Of a DNA stretch of 20,029 nucleotides, positions 6,242 to 18,200 are shown piece by piece. A program made the translations under genes and the position numbers. This stretch comes from CAKRZE01 sp045617585 (lineage in GTDB: Bacteria; Bacillota; Clostridia; Oscillospirales; CAG-272), in assembly GCA_045617585.1 (NCBI GenBank), contig JAZLIW010000131.1, positions 1-20,029 on the forward strand, given 5' to 3'. How positions within the stretch are numbered: the first letter of the stretch is position 1; every line of letters begins with the position of its first letter. The notes under the pieces were generated by a model. That model was not told the DNA's origin, ran no database searches, and saw only the letters and a list, made by a program, of their open reading frames with translations.

Positions 6242-9200
6242 ATGGACAGAGCGCAAACGGGAAACGCAGGCAGAAGGATCGGGATCGGAGCGGCAGTCGC
6301 CGCGGCAGTGCTGTGCATGGCAGCCGTCGCCGTCTGCCTGTTCTCCGTATTGCCCGGGATCGAAAGCAGACGGGAAAAGAAGGAATTTGCCGAGCTGCTT
6401 GAAAGAAACGCCGGGCATTATCAGGAACAGTCCGTGATCCTGAACGGCACGACGGAAGAGGAAATGAAGGCGCTTGCCGCGTCGTTCGGCGGCGAATACC
6501 GTATGACGCGGGTCGGCGATATCGGCGTCCTGTATCTTCCGGAGGGAATGACGGTATCCGATCTCAGCGACGACGAACGGGTACGGGGGAAGCTGGATCG
6601 CTTTATTCCCTCTTACTATGCGCGTCCCGCCTCCGGAACGGGAAATAACATTGCCGACGACTACCTGAACACCGGCTATCTGAATGCCGAAAAGAGCCTG
6701 GAAGCGGCTGACGGCGACGGGGTCCTCGTTGCCGTGATCGATACCGGTATCGATATGAGCACGGGGCTGTTTGACGGACGGGTGCTGCCGGAGTCCTACA
6801 ACGTCACGAGAGACAAGATGGTCTGTGACGCGGACGGAGGCTGGGACGTGATCAACGACACGGACGGACACGGGACGTCCGTTGCCTCCCTGATCGGCGC
6901 GTGCCCGACCGAGGACAATTCTTTCAGAGGCATGGCGCCCGCGGCGGATCTGCTGATCATCAAGTGTGAGCTGAACGATGACGGCGAGTTCGTGCTTGCC
7001 GATCTTCTGATCGCGATCGGTCATGCGATCGACCGGCGCGCTGACGTCATCAACATGTCCTTTGAACTGTACAATGATACCACGAATCCTTTTGAAGCCC
7101 TGACGCAGCTCGCCTTCGACTCGGATATCGTCTGTGTCGCCGCGGCGGGAAATAAGGGGACTATCCGTCCGTGCTGGCCCGCGGCGGATCCCAACGTCAT
7201 CGGCGTCGGTGCTCTGTCCCAGCCCGATAAGGTCAAAGGCACCGCGACCGGTTTCTTCGGTCTCGGCGGCGGTAATCACGCCCCGCAGACGGATGACAAG
7301 TACTCGCTGGACAGCAGGTCCAATTTTGACGGCAATCTGCTCATGACGGCGCCCGGCGATTTCCGGTCCGTCGGTCTGGACGGGGAAGAGTACGCCGAGG
7401 GCGGGACCTCTCAGGCCGCCGCGGTCGTGACGGGCGCGCTCGCGCTGTATCTGCAGACGGCGAATCCTTACGCGGAGGTGCCGGCGATCGCGGCACCGCT
7501 GTTTGCCTCGTGTATGGAAATGGGGGACGAGGGATACGATATGTACTACGGCTACGGCGCTCTTGACGTGGACGCGCTCGTGGTCGAGGAAAAGGGAACG
7601 GTCACCTTTGATTATCTGACCGATGAGATCCGGAACTCCACGGAGGTGTTCGTGCGCGGGCATCTGCTGAAGGAGCAGCCGGAGCCGGAGCGGGAGTATT
7701 CCGTTTTTGACGGCTGGTATTACGATCCCGCCTGCACCGACGAATTCGATATCTACGAGGATATCCTGACCGCGGATCTGACGCTCTATGCCAAATGGGC
7801 GAACGAGGACGATACCGTCCCGTTCCGTTACAACGTCCTTCCCGACGGGACGGCGGAGATCACGGCATACGTCGGAAAACGCCGCGCGATCAGCGTCCCC
7901 TCGGTGATCGACGGCTATACCGTCACGGGGATCGGAAAAAAAGCGTTTTACGGCAACAGCCGTCTCCGCTCGGTCGCCCTTCCCGATACGCTGACCTATA
8001 TCGGCGACAGTGCGTTTTCCTATATGTCGAATCTGACCTCGATCCGCTTCCCGGAATCTCTGGTCAGTGTCGGAATGTCGGCGTTTTCCTACTGCTCCAG
8101 ACTTGGCGCGGTTTCCATCCCTGCCGGCAGCGATCTGCAAACGGTGAATAAGGATGCGTTTGCCTATTGCCCGCGTCTGACGAGGATCGACCTCCCGGCG
8201 TCCTTGGAATTGATCGACGGTTCCGCGTTCTATGCCGATGCCGCGATGGTCACCGTCACCGTTGACAGCGAAAACCCGTGGTATTATACGGAAAACGATT
8301 CGCTGTACCGTCGGAACGATCCGGATACGGACGGAGTGACGCTGGTCTATCATCCCGCGGCACGGATGCAGGAGGTCGTTCTTTCCGATCGGGTGACGGC
8401 GATCGGCAGATCGGCGTTTGCCTACTCGCAGGTGCCTGCGGTCCGTACGACGTCTTCTCTGGCAATGATCGACATCGGCGCGTTTGAATATGCGGAGCTG
8501 ACCGTATTTGAATTCCGTGAGGGACTTACGATCATCGGGGAATCCGCGTTCAGAAATTCCGGCATTTCGGAGGCGCATCTTCCGGATACCCTGACGGCGC
8601 TCGGCGGTACCGTCTTTATGGACAGCAAGGTCACTTCGGTCTCGACCGGGGACTCCCTGGTCGTCGTTCCCAACGGTTCTTTCAAGGGCTGCAGAAAGCT
8701 GACCGAACTCGTGCTCGGTGATTCCGTACAGCTGATCAGTGACAGTGCTTTTTACGGCTGCTCCGCGCTTTCCGACGTGACCGTTTCCGATGGGATCTCC
8801 GAGCTTTCGGTAATGAAATCCGGATTCAGGGAATGCACCCATCTCACCGATTTTACTCCGTTTGAGGATAAGATCGTTTCGATCGGCGAGCTTTCCTTCA
8901 ACGCGACGGGGCTTACCTCCGTCCATCTGAAACACCAGATCACTCAAATTGAAAAAATGGCGTTTTACGGCTGCTCTTATCTGACCGAAGTGACCTTTGA
9001 GGATTCTTTGGAGCTGGAGGAGCTTCCCGCGCAGCTGTTCACACTATGCCGTTCCCTGGAGCAGATCACCTTCCCGTCCTCGCTGAAAGCGATCGGAAAG
9101 GAATGCTTCATGAATACCGGTCTCCGTTCCGTTGAACTGACGAAGGGGATCGTGTCGGTCGGCAGCAACGCGTTCGGCGCCTGCCGGAACCTTACGTCGT

Positions 9201-12200
9201 TTACCGTCGACGCGGAGAATCCCGTCTATTATACGATCGGGAACGTTCTCTGCAGACACGGGGGAGGGGAAGCGGACGAGGAAGTGTATGAGGAAGCGTA
9301 TGAAGCGCTGGTCTGCTATCCCGGCGGGATCGCGGGTCCTTATACGGTCCCCGCGCCTCTTTCCGTCGTGGATCCCTACGGCTTTTACGGCGCCGCTTCT
9401 CTGACCTCCGTCGTGTTCCCGGACTACGTGACGGCGATCGGTGAATACTGCTGCTATGAATGCACCGCGCTGACCTCTGTTTCGACGGCGGCGCTTGCCG
9501 CGGTGCCGCAGTACGCGTTCCGGTACTGCAAGAGCCTGACCGACGTCTCCCTGAACGAGGGGATCCTCTCGGTCTCCTCCTATGCGTTCGGGGAATGCAG
9601 TGCTCTGACCTCGTTCACGCTGCCCGTCAGCGTGGACAATATCGGCTACTACGCGTTCAACTTCGACTGGAATCTTGAAACGGTCGTGATCCCGGAGGGC
9701 TCCATGCTCCACCGCATCGGGACCTTCGCGTTCGGCAGCTGCGGCATCCGCACGATGAATTTCCCGAGCACGGTGCGGCTTATGAGCAACAATTGCTTTA
9801 CGGGCTGCAGGAATCTGACCTCGGTGCATTTTGCCGATCACAGCAGTCTGGACGTCCTGTCCGCGGATACCTTTGCGGGGGCTGACAATCTGGAGGAGAT
9901 CGACTTCGGCGCCGATTCCGCGCTGTACGCGATCAACACCAAAGCGCTTCAGTACCTGAAGAACCTGAAACGCATCAATCTGGAGGACTGCCCGCATCTC
10001 GAATATATCGACAACTACGCGTTCCAGTATTGCTCCTCTCTGACCGAGCTCATTCTGCCCGACGGACTGAAAAACATCGGCAGATACGCGTTCTACGGCT
10101 GCGGCATCAGCGAGCTGTATCTTCCCACCGCGCTGGAGCATATCGGACGTTACGCCTTTTCCTACTGCGACGACATCGATCTGTATTTCCGTTCCGCGTC
10201 TCTGCCGCTGTATCTGGATGAGAACTGGAGCATCGGCGTCCACAGCTACTGCATCGGTACGCAGGAGGTCCTGACCTCGCAGGACGGAAGATGGCAGTAC
10301 GCGCTTATGCTTGACGGGACCGTCAGCCTTCAGAAATATTTCGGCAGCGATACCGAACTTGCGATCGGCACCGTGGACGGTTACACCGTGACCTCTCTCG
10401 GTCACTCCCTGTTCCGCGGCAACACGACGCTGACCTCCGTGGTCCTCGCCGACAGCGTCTGCTCGATCCTTGACAGTGCCTTTGAGGGAACGACGTCTCT
10501 GACCGGGATCACCGTCCCGGTGAGCGTGACCTATATCGGCCCCGCCGCCTTCAAAAACAGCGGCATTTCCGTGCTGACCTTTGCAAACGGGACCCGCATT
10601 GACCGGATCGAAAGCGAGACGTTCGCGGGCACCGCAAATCTGACCTCTGTCGTGATCCCCGCGTCCGTGACCGCCATCCGCCCCTATGCGTTTGCGGAGA
10701 GCGGACTTTCCGGTCTGCAATTCGCGGAGGACAGTATGCTCGGCGAGATCGGCAGAAACGCGTTCGACAGAACGTCGCTGACCTCGGTCGTCCTGCCGGA
10801 TTCTCTGACGAAGATCGATTATTACGCGTTCAACGGGATCGGCACGCTCACCTCTCTTACCTTCGGGGAAGCGATCGACGACGTGTCGGATCTGATGATC
10901 TACGGCTACGCCTTCTACAATACCGGACTGACCTCCGTCCGGATCCCCGCGCACGTCAATCTGATCGGGGAATACGCGTTCTCCTTCTGCCGCTCCCTGA
11001 CCTCGATCACGGTGGACGAAGAGAACCGGTATTATTCTTCCGCGGACGGCATCCTCTTTGATAAGGAACAGAAGAAGCTGATCTCCTTCCCCTCCGGGAT
11101 CACCGGCAGCTACACGGTGCCGTCCGAGGTCAACGTTCTCGGCTTCGGCGCGTTTGAAGGCTCCGCACTTTCCGAGGTGAACCTTCCCGCCGACAGCCAT
11201 CTTGCGACGATCGGCTACCGCGCGTTCTACTACGTGGAGAACATCACCTCCATGGTCCTGCCGAAGGGACTTCTTTCGGTCGATTTCTACGCGTTCTACC
11301 ACTGCACCAACTTAAGAAGCGTGACGTTTGCGGAGGACTGCCAGCTCGGCGGTATCTACGAGGGCGCCTTTGAGGGCTGTGAAAAGCTGAGCGGTATCGA
11401 GATCCCCTCTACCGTGGTGGAGATCAGTGACCGCGCCTTCTACGGCTGTATCAAGCTGAATAACGTGACGATCCCTGAGGACAGCAATCTGATGGGCATC
11501 TTTGACTATGCCTTTGCGGAAAGCGGGATCACCGCGATCCGTCTGCCCGAGGGAATGACCGATATCGGCGCGCACGCCTTTGAAAACTGTCTCCTGACCG
11601 AAATGACCGTTCCCACGACCGTCACCTTTATCGACGAGGCGGCGTTCAAGGGCACGCCGATCGAAACGCTGCGCATTTCGTTCCTCGGCGCGTATTCCGA
11701 CCTTGAAAACTCCGCGATCGACTACGTTTTCGGCGGAACGCCGCTGGCACTGAGATCGGTGCATCTGTCGGACGGCAGATATCTCCCGGACAACGCGTTC
11801 AAAAACTGCGAATATCTGGAGACGCTGACCTTTGATATGCCGCCGGAAGCCATCGGGAAGAACGCGTTCTACGGCTGCACGCAGTTCCGCGAACTCGAAC
11901 TCGCCGAATCGCTGGTCAATATCCCGGAATACGCGTTTTACGGCTGCACGTCTCTGGAAGTGCTCCCGCAGCTGGAAAACGTCGTTTCCGTCGGCAAATT
12001 TGCCTTCAGCGGCTCCGGTCTGACAGAGATCACCCTGCACGATCATACGGCGGTCGGTGAATCCGCGTTTGCTTCCTGCCTGTCCCTGCGGACGGCGGAC
12101 CTCGGCTCCGGTACGGTCCTCGGCAAGAACGCGTTCAACGGCGACACCGCGCTCGTCACCGTGACCGGTTCCGGTCTGACCGTGATCCCGATGCAGGCGT

Positions 12201-15200
12201 TCTATAACTGTACCGCGCTGGAATCCGGCGCGTTCTTACGGGATACCGAAAAGATCGAGGATTCTGCGTTCAGGAGCTGCAGCTCCATGACGGAAGCGGA
12301 CCTTTCAAACGTACGTGAGATCGGTGTACGCGGTTTCAAGGATTCCGGTCTGATTTCCGTCGAACTGCCCTCGGTCCGTAAACTCGGGAACCTTGCGTTT
12401 GCCGGCAGTACCTCCCTCCGCTCCATTGACCTCGGACACGTTCTGAGTGAGGCCGGCAGGTACGTTCTGACCAACTGCCCGCTTGAAGAACTGACGATCC
12501 CGGGATCGCTGAAAAACGTCCCCGATCATTTTCTGGATGGCGGGGGATCCAGCTCCGTTGATGATTTTATCTCCTATCAGCCCGAAAACCTGGTGATGAA
12601 AAACCTGGTGATCGAAGAGGGCGTTGAAACCATCGGGTACAGATCGTTCAGTATGTCTAAAGAATACAGGGAAGGCGGTACGGGAAAATGGAGATGCGCA
12701 TCTTCTCCGTTCGCTGTCGAATTTCCTTCTACGCTGAGGTCGATCGGTGACGATGCGTTCACCGGTCACGGCATGAGTGCCGTGATCCTGCCGGACGGTC
12801 TGGAAACCATCGGCACGGGAGCCTTCCGAAACTCCTATTGGGAAGATTATCCTCCGAACTATGTCTTCGTTCCTTCCTCCGTCCGTTCCATCGGAGAAAA
12901 CGCGTTTGATTATATGGATACGGTCTATTTTGAAGACGACGTCCTTCCCGCGGACTGCGGGCAGCTCTGGGCTGATGCCGGGGATCAATATCCGGCGGCA
13001 GTCACGGGGGCGGAGATCACTTCTGACGCGGACGGATACGTATATCTGAGGCAGGGCGGCACCGTATCGCTGATCGATTATTACGGCACCGAAACCGAGA
13101 TCACGGTCCCCGACCGTGTGGAGATCGTCGCACGCAGCGCGTTCAGCGGTGTGCCGCTGACCGGCATCACCGCCGGGGCGTCTCTCAGAGAGATCGGGAC
13201 GGAAGCGTTCAAAAACTGCACGACGCTTCTGACGGCGGATCTCGGCGGAGTGGAGACCGTCGGCACGTCGGCGTTTGAGGGCTGTACCGGATTGCTGACT
13301 GCCGATCTGAAGAGTGCGATCTCCATCGGCGATTCCGCGTTCAGAGGATGCCCGGCACTTGACGGGATCGAACCGGAAAACGTCGAAACAGTCGGGGCAC
13401 ACGCATTTGAAAACTGCACCTCGCTTTCCTCTTTTGAAGGCAGCAGGATGCGGTCCGCGGGAACCTACGCCTTTGCCGGATGCACCGCTCTGGAAACGGC
13501 GGACCTGTCGGAACTGACGGAGGCGGGACCCTATACGTTTGCCGGCTCCGGTCTGACCTCCGTGACCGTTCCGGGTACTCTGACGGAGATCCCGGAAAGA
13601 ATGTTCAGCGAGTGCGGTTCTTTGGCGGAGGTATCCTTCCTTCCCGGTGTCGTATCCGTCGGACCCTACGCGTTCTTCCGTTGTCCTCTGCGAGAAGTCG
13701 TCTTCCCGGATACTTTGAAGACGATCGGGGCATCGGCGTTTCAGATGACCGGGATCGAGAGGGTCACGCTGAACGAAGGATTGGAAGAAATCGGAAACAG
13801 AGCACTGCCCACTTCCGGAATCGATACGCTCGTGATCCCGGAAAGCCTGCGGGTGATCGGCGCAAGCGGCGTTTTTGCAAAGAACGTCTATATCACCGAT
13901 CTCAAAGCCTGGCTGAAACTGGATAACGGCATGGATCCATATATTCCATACAGTAAGTATTCGCTCTATCTGAACGGAGAACTTCTGACCGATCTTGTGA
14001 TCCCGGAGGATATCACGGAGATCAAGGACCTTGCGTTCCGGTACTGCTCGTCCCTGAAGTCGGTTTCCTTCCATTCCGGTATCACAAAAATCGGAAGTAA
14101 TGCCTTTTACCTTTCCGGTGTACAGAAGATCACCGTCAGCGATCTTTCAAAATGGTGCGGGATTGATTTCGGCGCCAATTGGATCCAGCTGAACACAACG
14201 ACCACCGGAAAAGTCTCCTACGATCTGTATCTCGGAGAGGAACCGGTCACCGATCTGGTGATCCCGGAAGGGGTCGAAGCCGTGAACGCACAGGCGTTCT
14301 ACGATTGCGCCAGCATCCGGACGGTGACGCTGCCCGCAAGTCTCCGGACGCTCGGCGAAACCTTTGAGAAATGCTTTAACCTTGAGACGATCAATATCAC
14401 GGACCTCGCCTCCTACTGTTCCGTTGATATTGCCGGTCCTCTGCACGCGCATGATCTGTATTTGAACGGGCAGCCGGTCACCGCGCTGGCGATCCCGGAC
14501 GGCGTGACGGAGATCAAGGCATACGCGTTCTCCGGCAGCCGCAATCTCGTCAGCGTGACGCTGCCGGACAGCGTCGCCTCCGTCGGCAGCTATGCGTTTG
14601 CCGACACCGCGTCTCTGAAGCACTTTACGTTCTCAAACGGGGTCACCGAGATCCCGCCGTATCTGTTCAGCGGAAGCGCACTGTTTGATCTGAGCCTTCC
14701 CGCCTCGACGGAAACGGTACGTGAGAATGCATTCGCAGACTCCGCGCTTCGTGTCGTGTTCATTCCGTCGGGAGTGGATACGGTCGGCTCCCGGGCGTTT
14801 GCGGGAATCGGAAATCTCGTTTTTGAGGGGGATACTGTTCCGCAGAACGTTGCGGCTGACGCTTTTGAACCGGACGCGCTGAAGAATTTCAACGTTCCGA
14901 TGAATTCGGCACTGGATCCGGAAACCGGTATGATCTATTATATCGACCCTGACGGAACCGCCGTGGTCATCGGCTGCGATCCGGAGCTGATGCCGGAAGA
15001 AATCACGATCGACACGCTCGGGGGTGCAAGGGTCAGTACGATCCTTCCGGCTGTTTTCCGCCGCAGCACGGTCCTTCGCAGGATCACGCTCGGCTCCGGC
15101 GTGACGCAGATCGGCGAATCCGCGTTTATGAATTGTTCTTCTCTGGAAGAAGCGGTGCTTCTTTCGGATACGTCGGTCGTCTTCGGCAAATCCGCCTTTG

Positions 15201-18200
15201 AGGGCTGCACATCGCTCACGCTCCTTTCCGCGGAAAACGCGGAGGAGATCGTCTGGGGAGAAGGCGCTTTCCGCGGCTGTACGGCATTGACCTCGGTCGT
15301 GACCGGCACTCCGCGCAGACAGACGTTCGGCGCCGAAGCGTTCCGCCGGGCGGGCATTACCGGCATTGATCTGACCGGAACCGCGGAGATCGGAGATTAC
15401 GCGTTTGCACAGAGCGGTCTGATCTCCGTTATCGTCCCGCAGTCTGTCACCGGATACGGGAAATACGTTTTCGATCAATGTGCCGCGCTGGTCCGTGCGG
15501 AAATGCTTTCCGCTCAGACAACGCTTTCGGATTACACCTTCAGGAACTGCACGGCGCTGAGCGAGCTCGTTCTTTCGGATAACGTCGAGCGCCTGGGAGA
15601 GGGATGCTTATACAACTGCCGCGTCCTTCAGCCCTTTGATCTGCCTGAAAACCTGAAATCGGTCGGCGTTTATGTCTTCTCCTATACGTCGCTTTTGGAA
15701 CAGACGGCGGACGGTCTTTCCTATTACGGAAAGGTTCTGGTCGATAACAAGAGCGCCAAGGGTCTTGTGACCGTCCGGGACGGGACCGTGATCGTTGCCG
15801 ACGCCGCGTTTACCAGTAAACAGAACATCAATAATTATAGCTGGTATTCGAATGCCAGCACGGCGGTAACCGCGATTCGTCTGCCGGAAGGACTGAAATA
15901 TATCGGTCTGAAATCGTTTGCCTCCTGTCCGAACCTCACGGAGATCAATTTCCCGACCACTCTGGTTTCGATCGGGATCGGCGCTTTTGCCAAGAACACG
16001 GCGCTTCAGATCGAGGACCTCGACCTCAGGCACACCGCAATTGAGGAGATCGGTGAAAACGCGTTCTGGCAATGCGGGACGATCCGCACCTTCAACGCTG
16101 CCGGCACTCCGCTGAAAATACTCGGGAATCTGTGCTTTGATGAAAACCGGCTTTCCTCTCTGATCCTGCCCGAAGGGATCGAGGTGGTCCTCTGCGGTTT
16201 CAAGGGCTCGGATATCCGGGAGCTGTATCTGCCTGATTCCGTTACCTCTTACAGCATCAGGAATATCAGCGGTCTGGAGGTCCTGACGGTCCCGTTTGCA
16301 CCGGACAATTTCCCGAAATCGTTGAAAACGGTCACCATTACCGGCGACGTTACGAACTTTGTGATCGGGGAAAGAATGGGGCTTCCCGTTGAGGGATACG
16401 CGCTGGAAAGCCTGACCATCAAGGGCAAACTGACCGGAACGCTGAGACTCGGGATCAGGAGCACATGCCTGAAATATCTGGAACTCCCGCAGATGATTTC
16501 GACCTCTCAGATCCAATGTCTGGATTACTGCAACGAGGGTCTCGAAACCATCGTTTTCCCGGATTGTCTGGAAGAGATCACGGGCAAAACCGTCGGAAAG
16601 AATATGACCTCGGTGGATCTGAGCAACACGAATCTGAAAACGATCGTCGAAGGCGCTTTCTCCGGACTGAGCAATTTGGAAGAGGTCCTTCTTCCCGACA
16701 CGGTGGAATACATCGGAAAACAGGCGTTTTCCGGTACCTCTCTGAGGGAATTCACCGTTCCTGCAGGCATCCGGTATATCGGGGCAGACGCGCTGGCGGG
16801 CTGCTGTACCGGGCAGAAAACGCTGGTCATTCCTTCGGAATGCACGGTGGAAAGAGGTATTCTGGGCAGCACCGGATGGGATTCACTGGAATATCTGGAG
16901 ATCCCGATGACCCAGTCGTCCCTGTCAACGAAACCCAATCTGAAAAAGGTCGTGATCAACAGCGGTGCCGAGGCGTCCATCGGCAGAGTCTTTGAAAACT
17001 GTCCGTCCCTCGAAGAGGTCGTTCTTCACGATGGTCTGATAAGCATCGGCTCCTGGGCGTTCGATAACTGCCCGAAGCTGAAAAAGGTTGTCATTCCGGA
17101 TTCGGTGACCAGTATCGGTCTCCATAAGAGCGTTCTTCCTTCTATGAACATCCCGGACACGATCCAATCGATCGGAACCGTCAAGTTCAACGGGGACCTG
17201 AGGACCCCAGCCGGGATCACCTCCTGTGAGGCGTCTGCCAACGGAACGTGGATCATCAACTGCCCGCTTTCGGTCGTGAACGCAAGAGCGGATTCCGTGG
17301 AAACGCTGGTCCTGAACACGCCGATCGGCATCGGTGCGAAACTGCCCGCGTCGAAGATCGGCAACCTGATCCTCGGACCGGAGGTCACGGATCTTCCGCA
17401 GGCGTTCGCCGTCCCGAAGGGTACGACGGTTTACTGCTATCAGAACCGAGATACCTGCCAGTGGCATGAAGGCTGGAACAACGGCAACACGGTCTATTAC
17501 CGCGGAGAATGGAACTTCACGGTGTACATGAACTTGTATGGCATCATTAATACGTCGCTGTCCCGCCTCGGAGGCGTTGTCCATCTGCCGTCTGCGTTCC
17601 AGACGCAGATCGCGGACGACGGCACGTATTCCTATACCTTCCTCGGTTGGGATACGAACGGGGACGGCGCAGCGGATGACCTTCTCGTTTCCGCTCCGAT
17701 GGGCTACGTGGAAGCGAGAGCGGTCTATCAGAAAACGCCGCGATCCGCTTACGCGGTCATTGAGGACCCGGAAACGGAAGTGACGCAAGAGGGCATCTTC
17801 GTGGATGCCGGAACCGGAAACGCGGATAAATACGATATCCGGATCGGTGCAGACACCGTGTCCTCCCTCGGGGAGACGGGAATGACCGTCCGCTCGGATC
17901 TTGCCGCGATCACCTTTGACGGAGCCGCCGCGTCCGATATCCGGAGCATGGGCAGCGACGTCCACGTGCTGATCGATCTGGTGGATCCCGCCCTGCTTGA
18001 GGCAACGGAAGAAGGAGACCTGGTGTTCAGCTTCGGGCTGACGGCAGACGGCAGAGACGTTCTGTTCGACAGCGGAAACGCGCTGGTCACCATTCCGCTC
18101 GACTTCCTGCCGCTGGAAGGAAACGTTCCGATCTGCTACGTTGCTTCGAACGGAGCCGTGAGCCCGGTGGAATCGTTCTTCGATCCGGACACGATGACCC

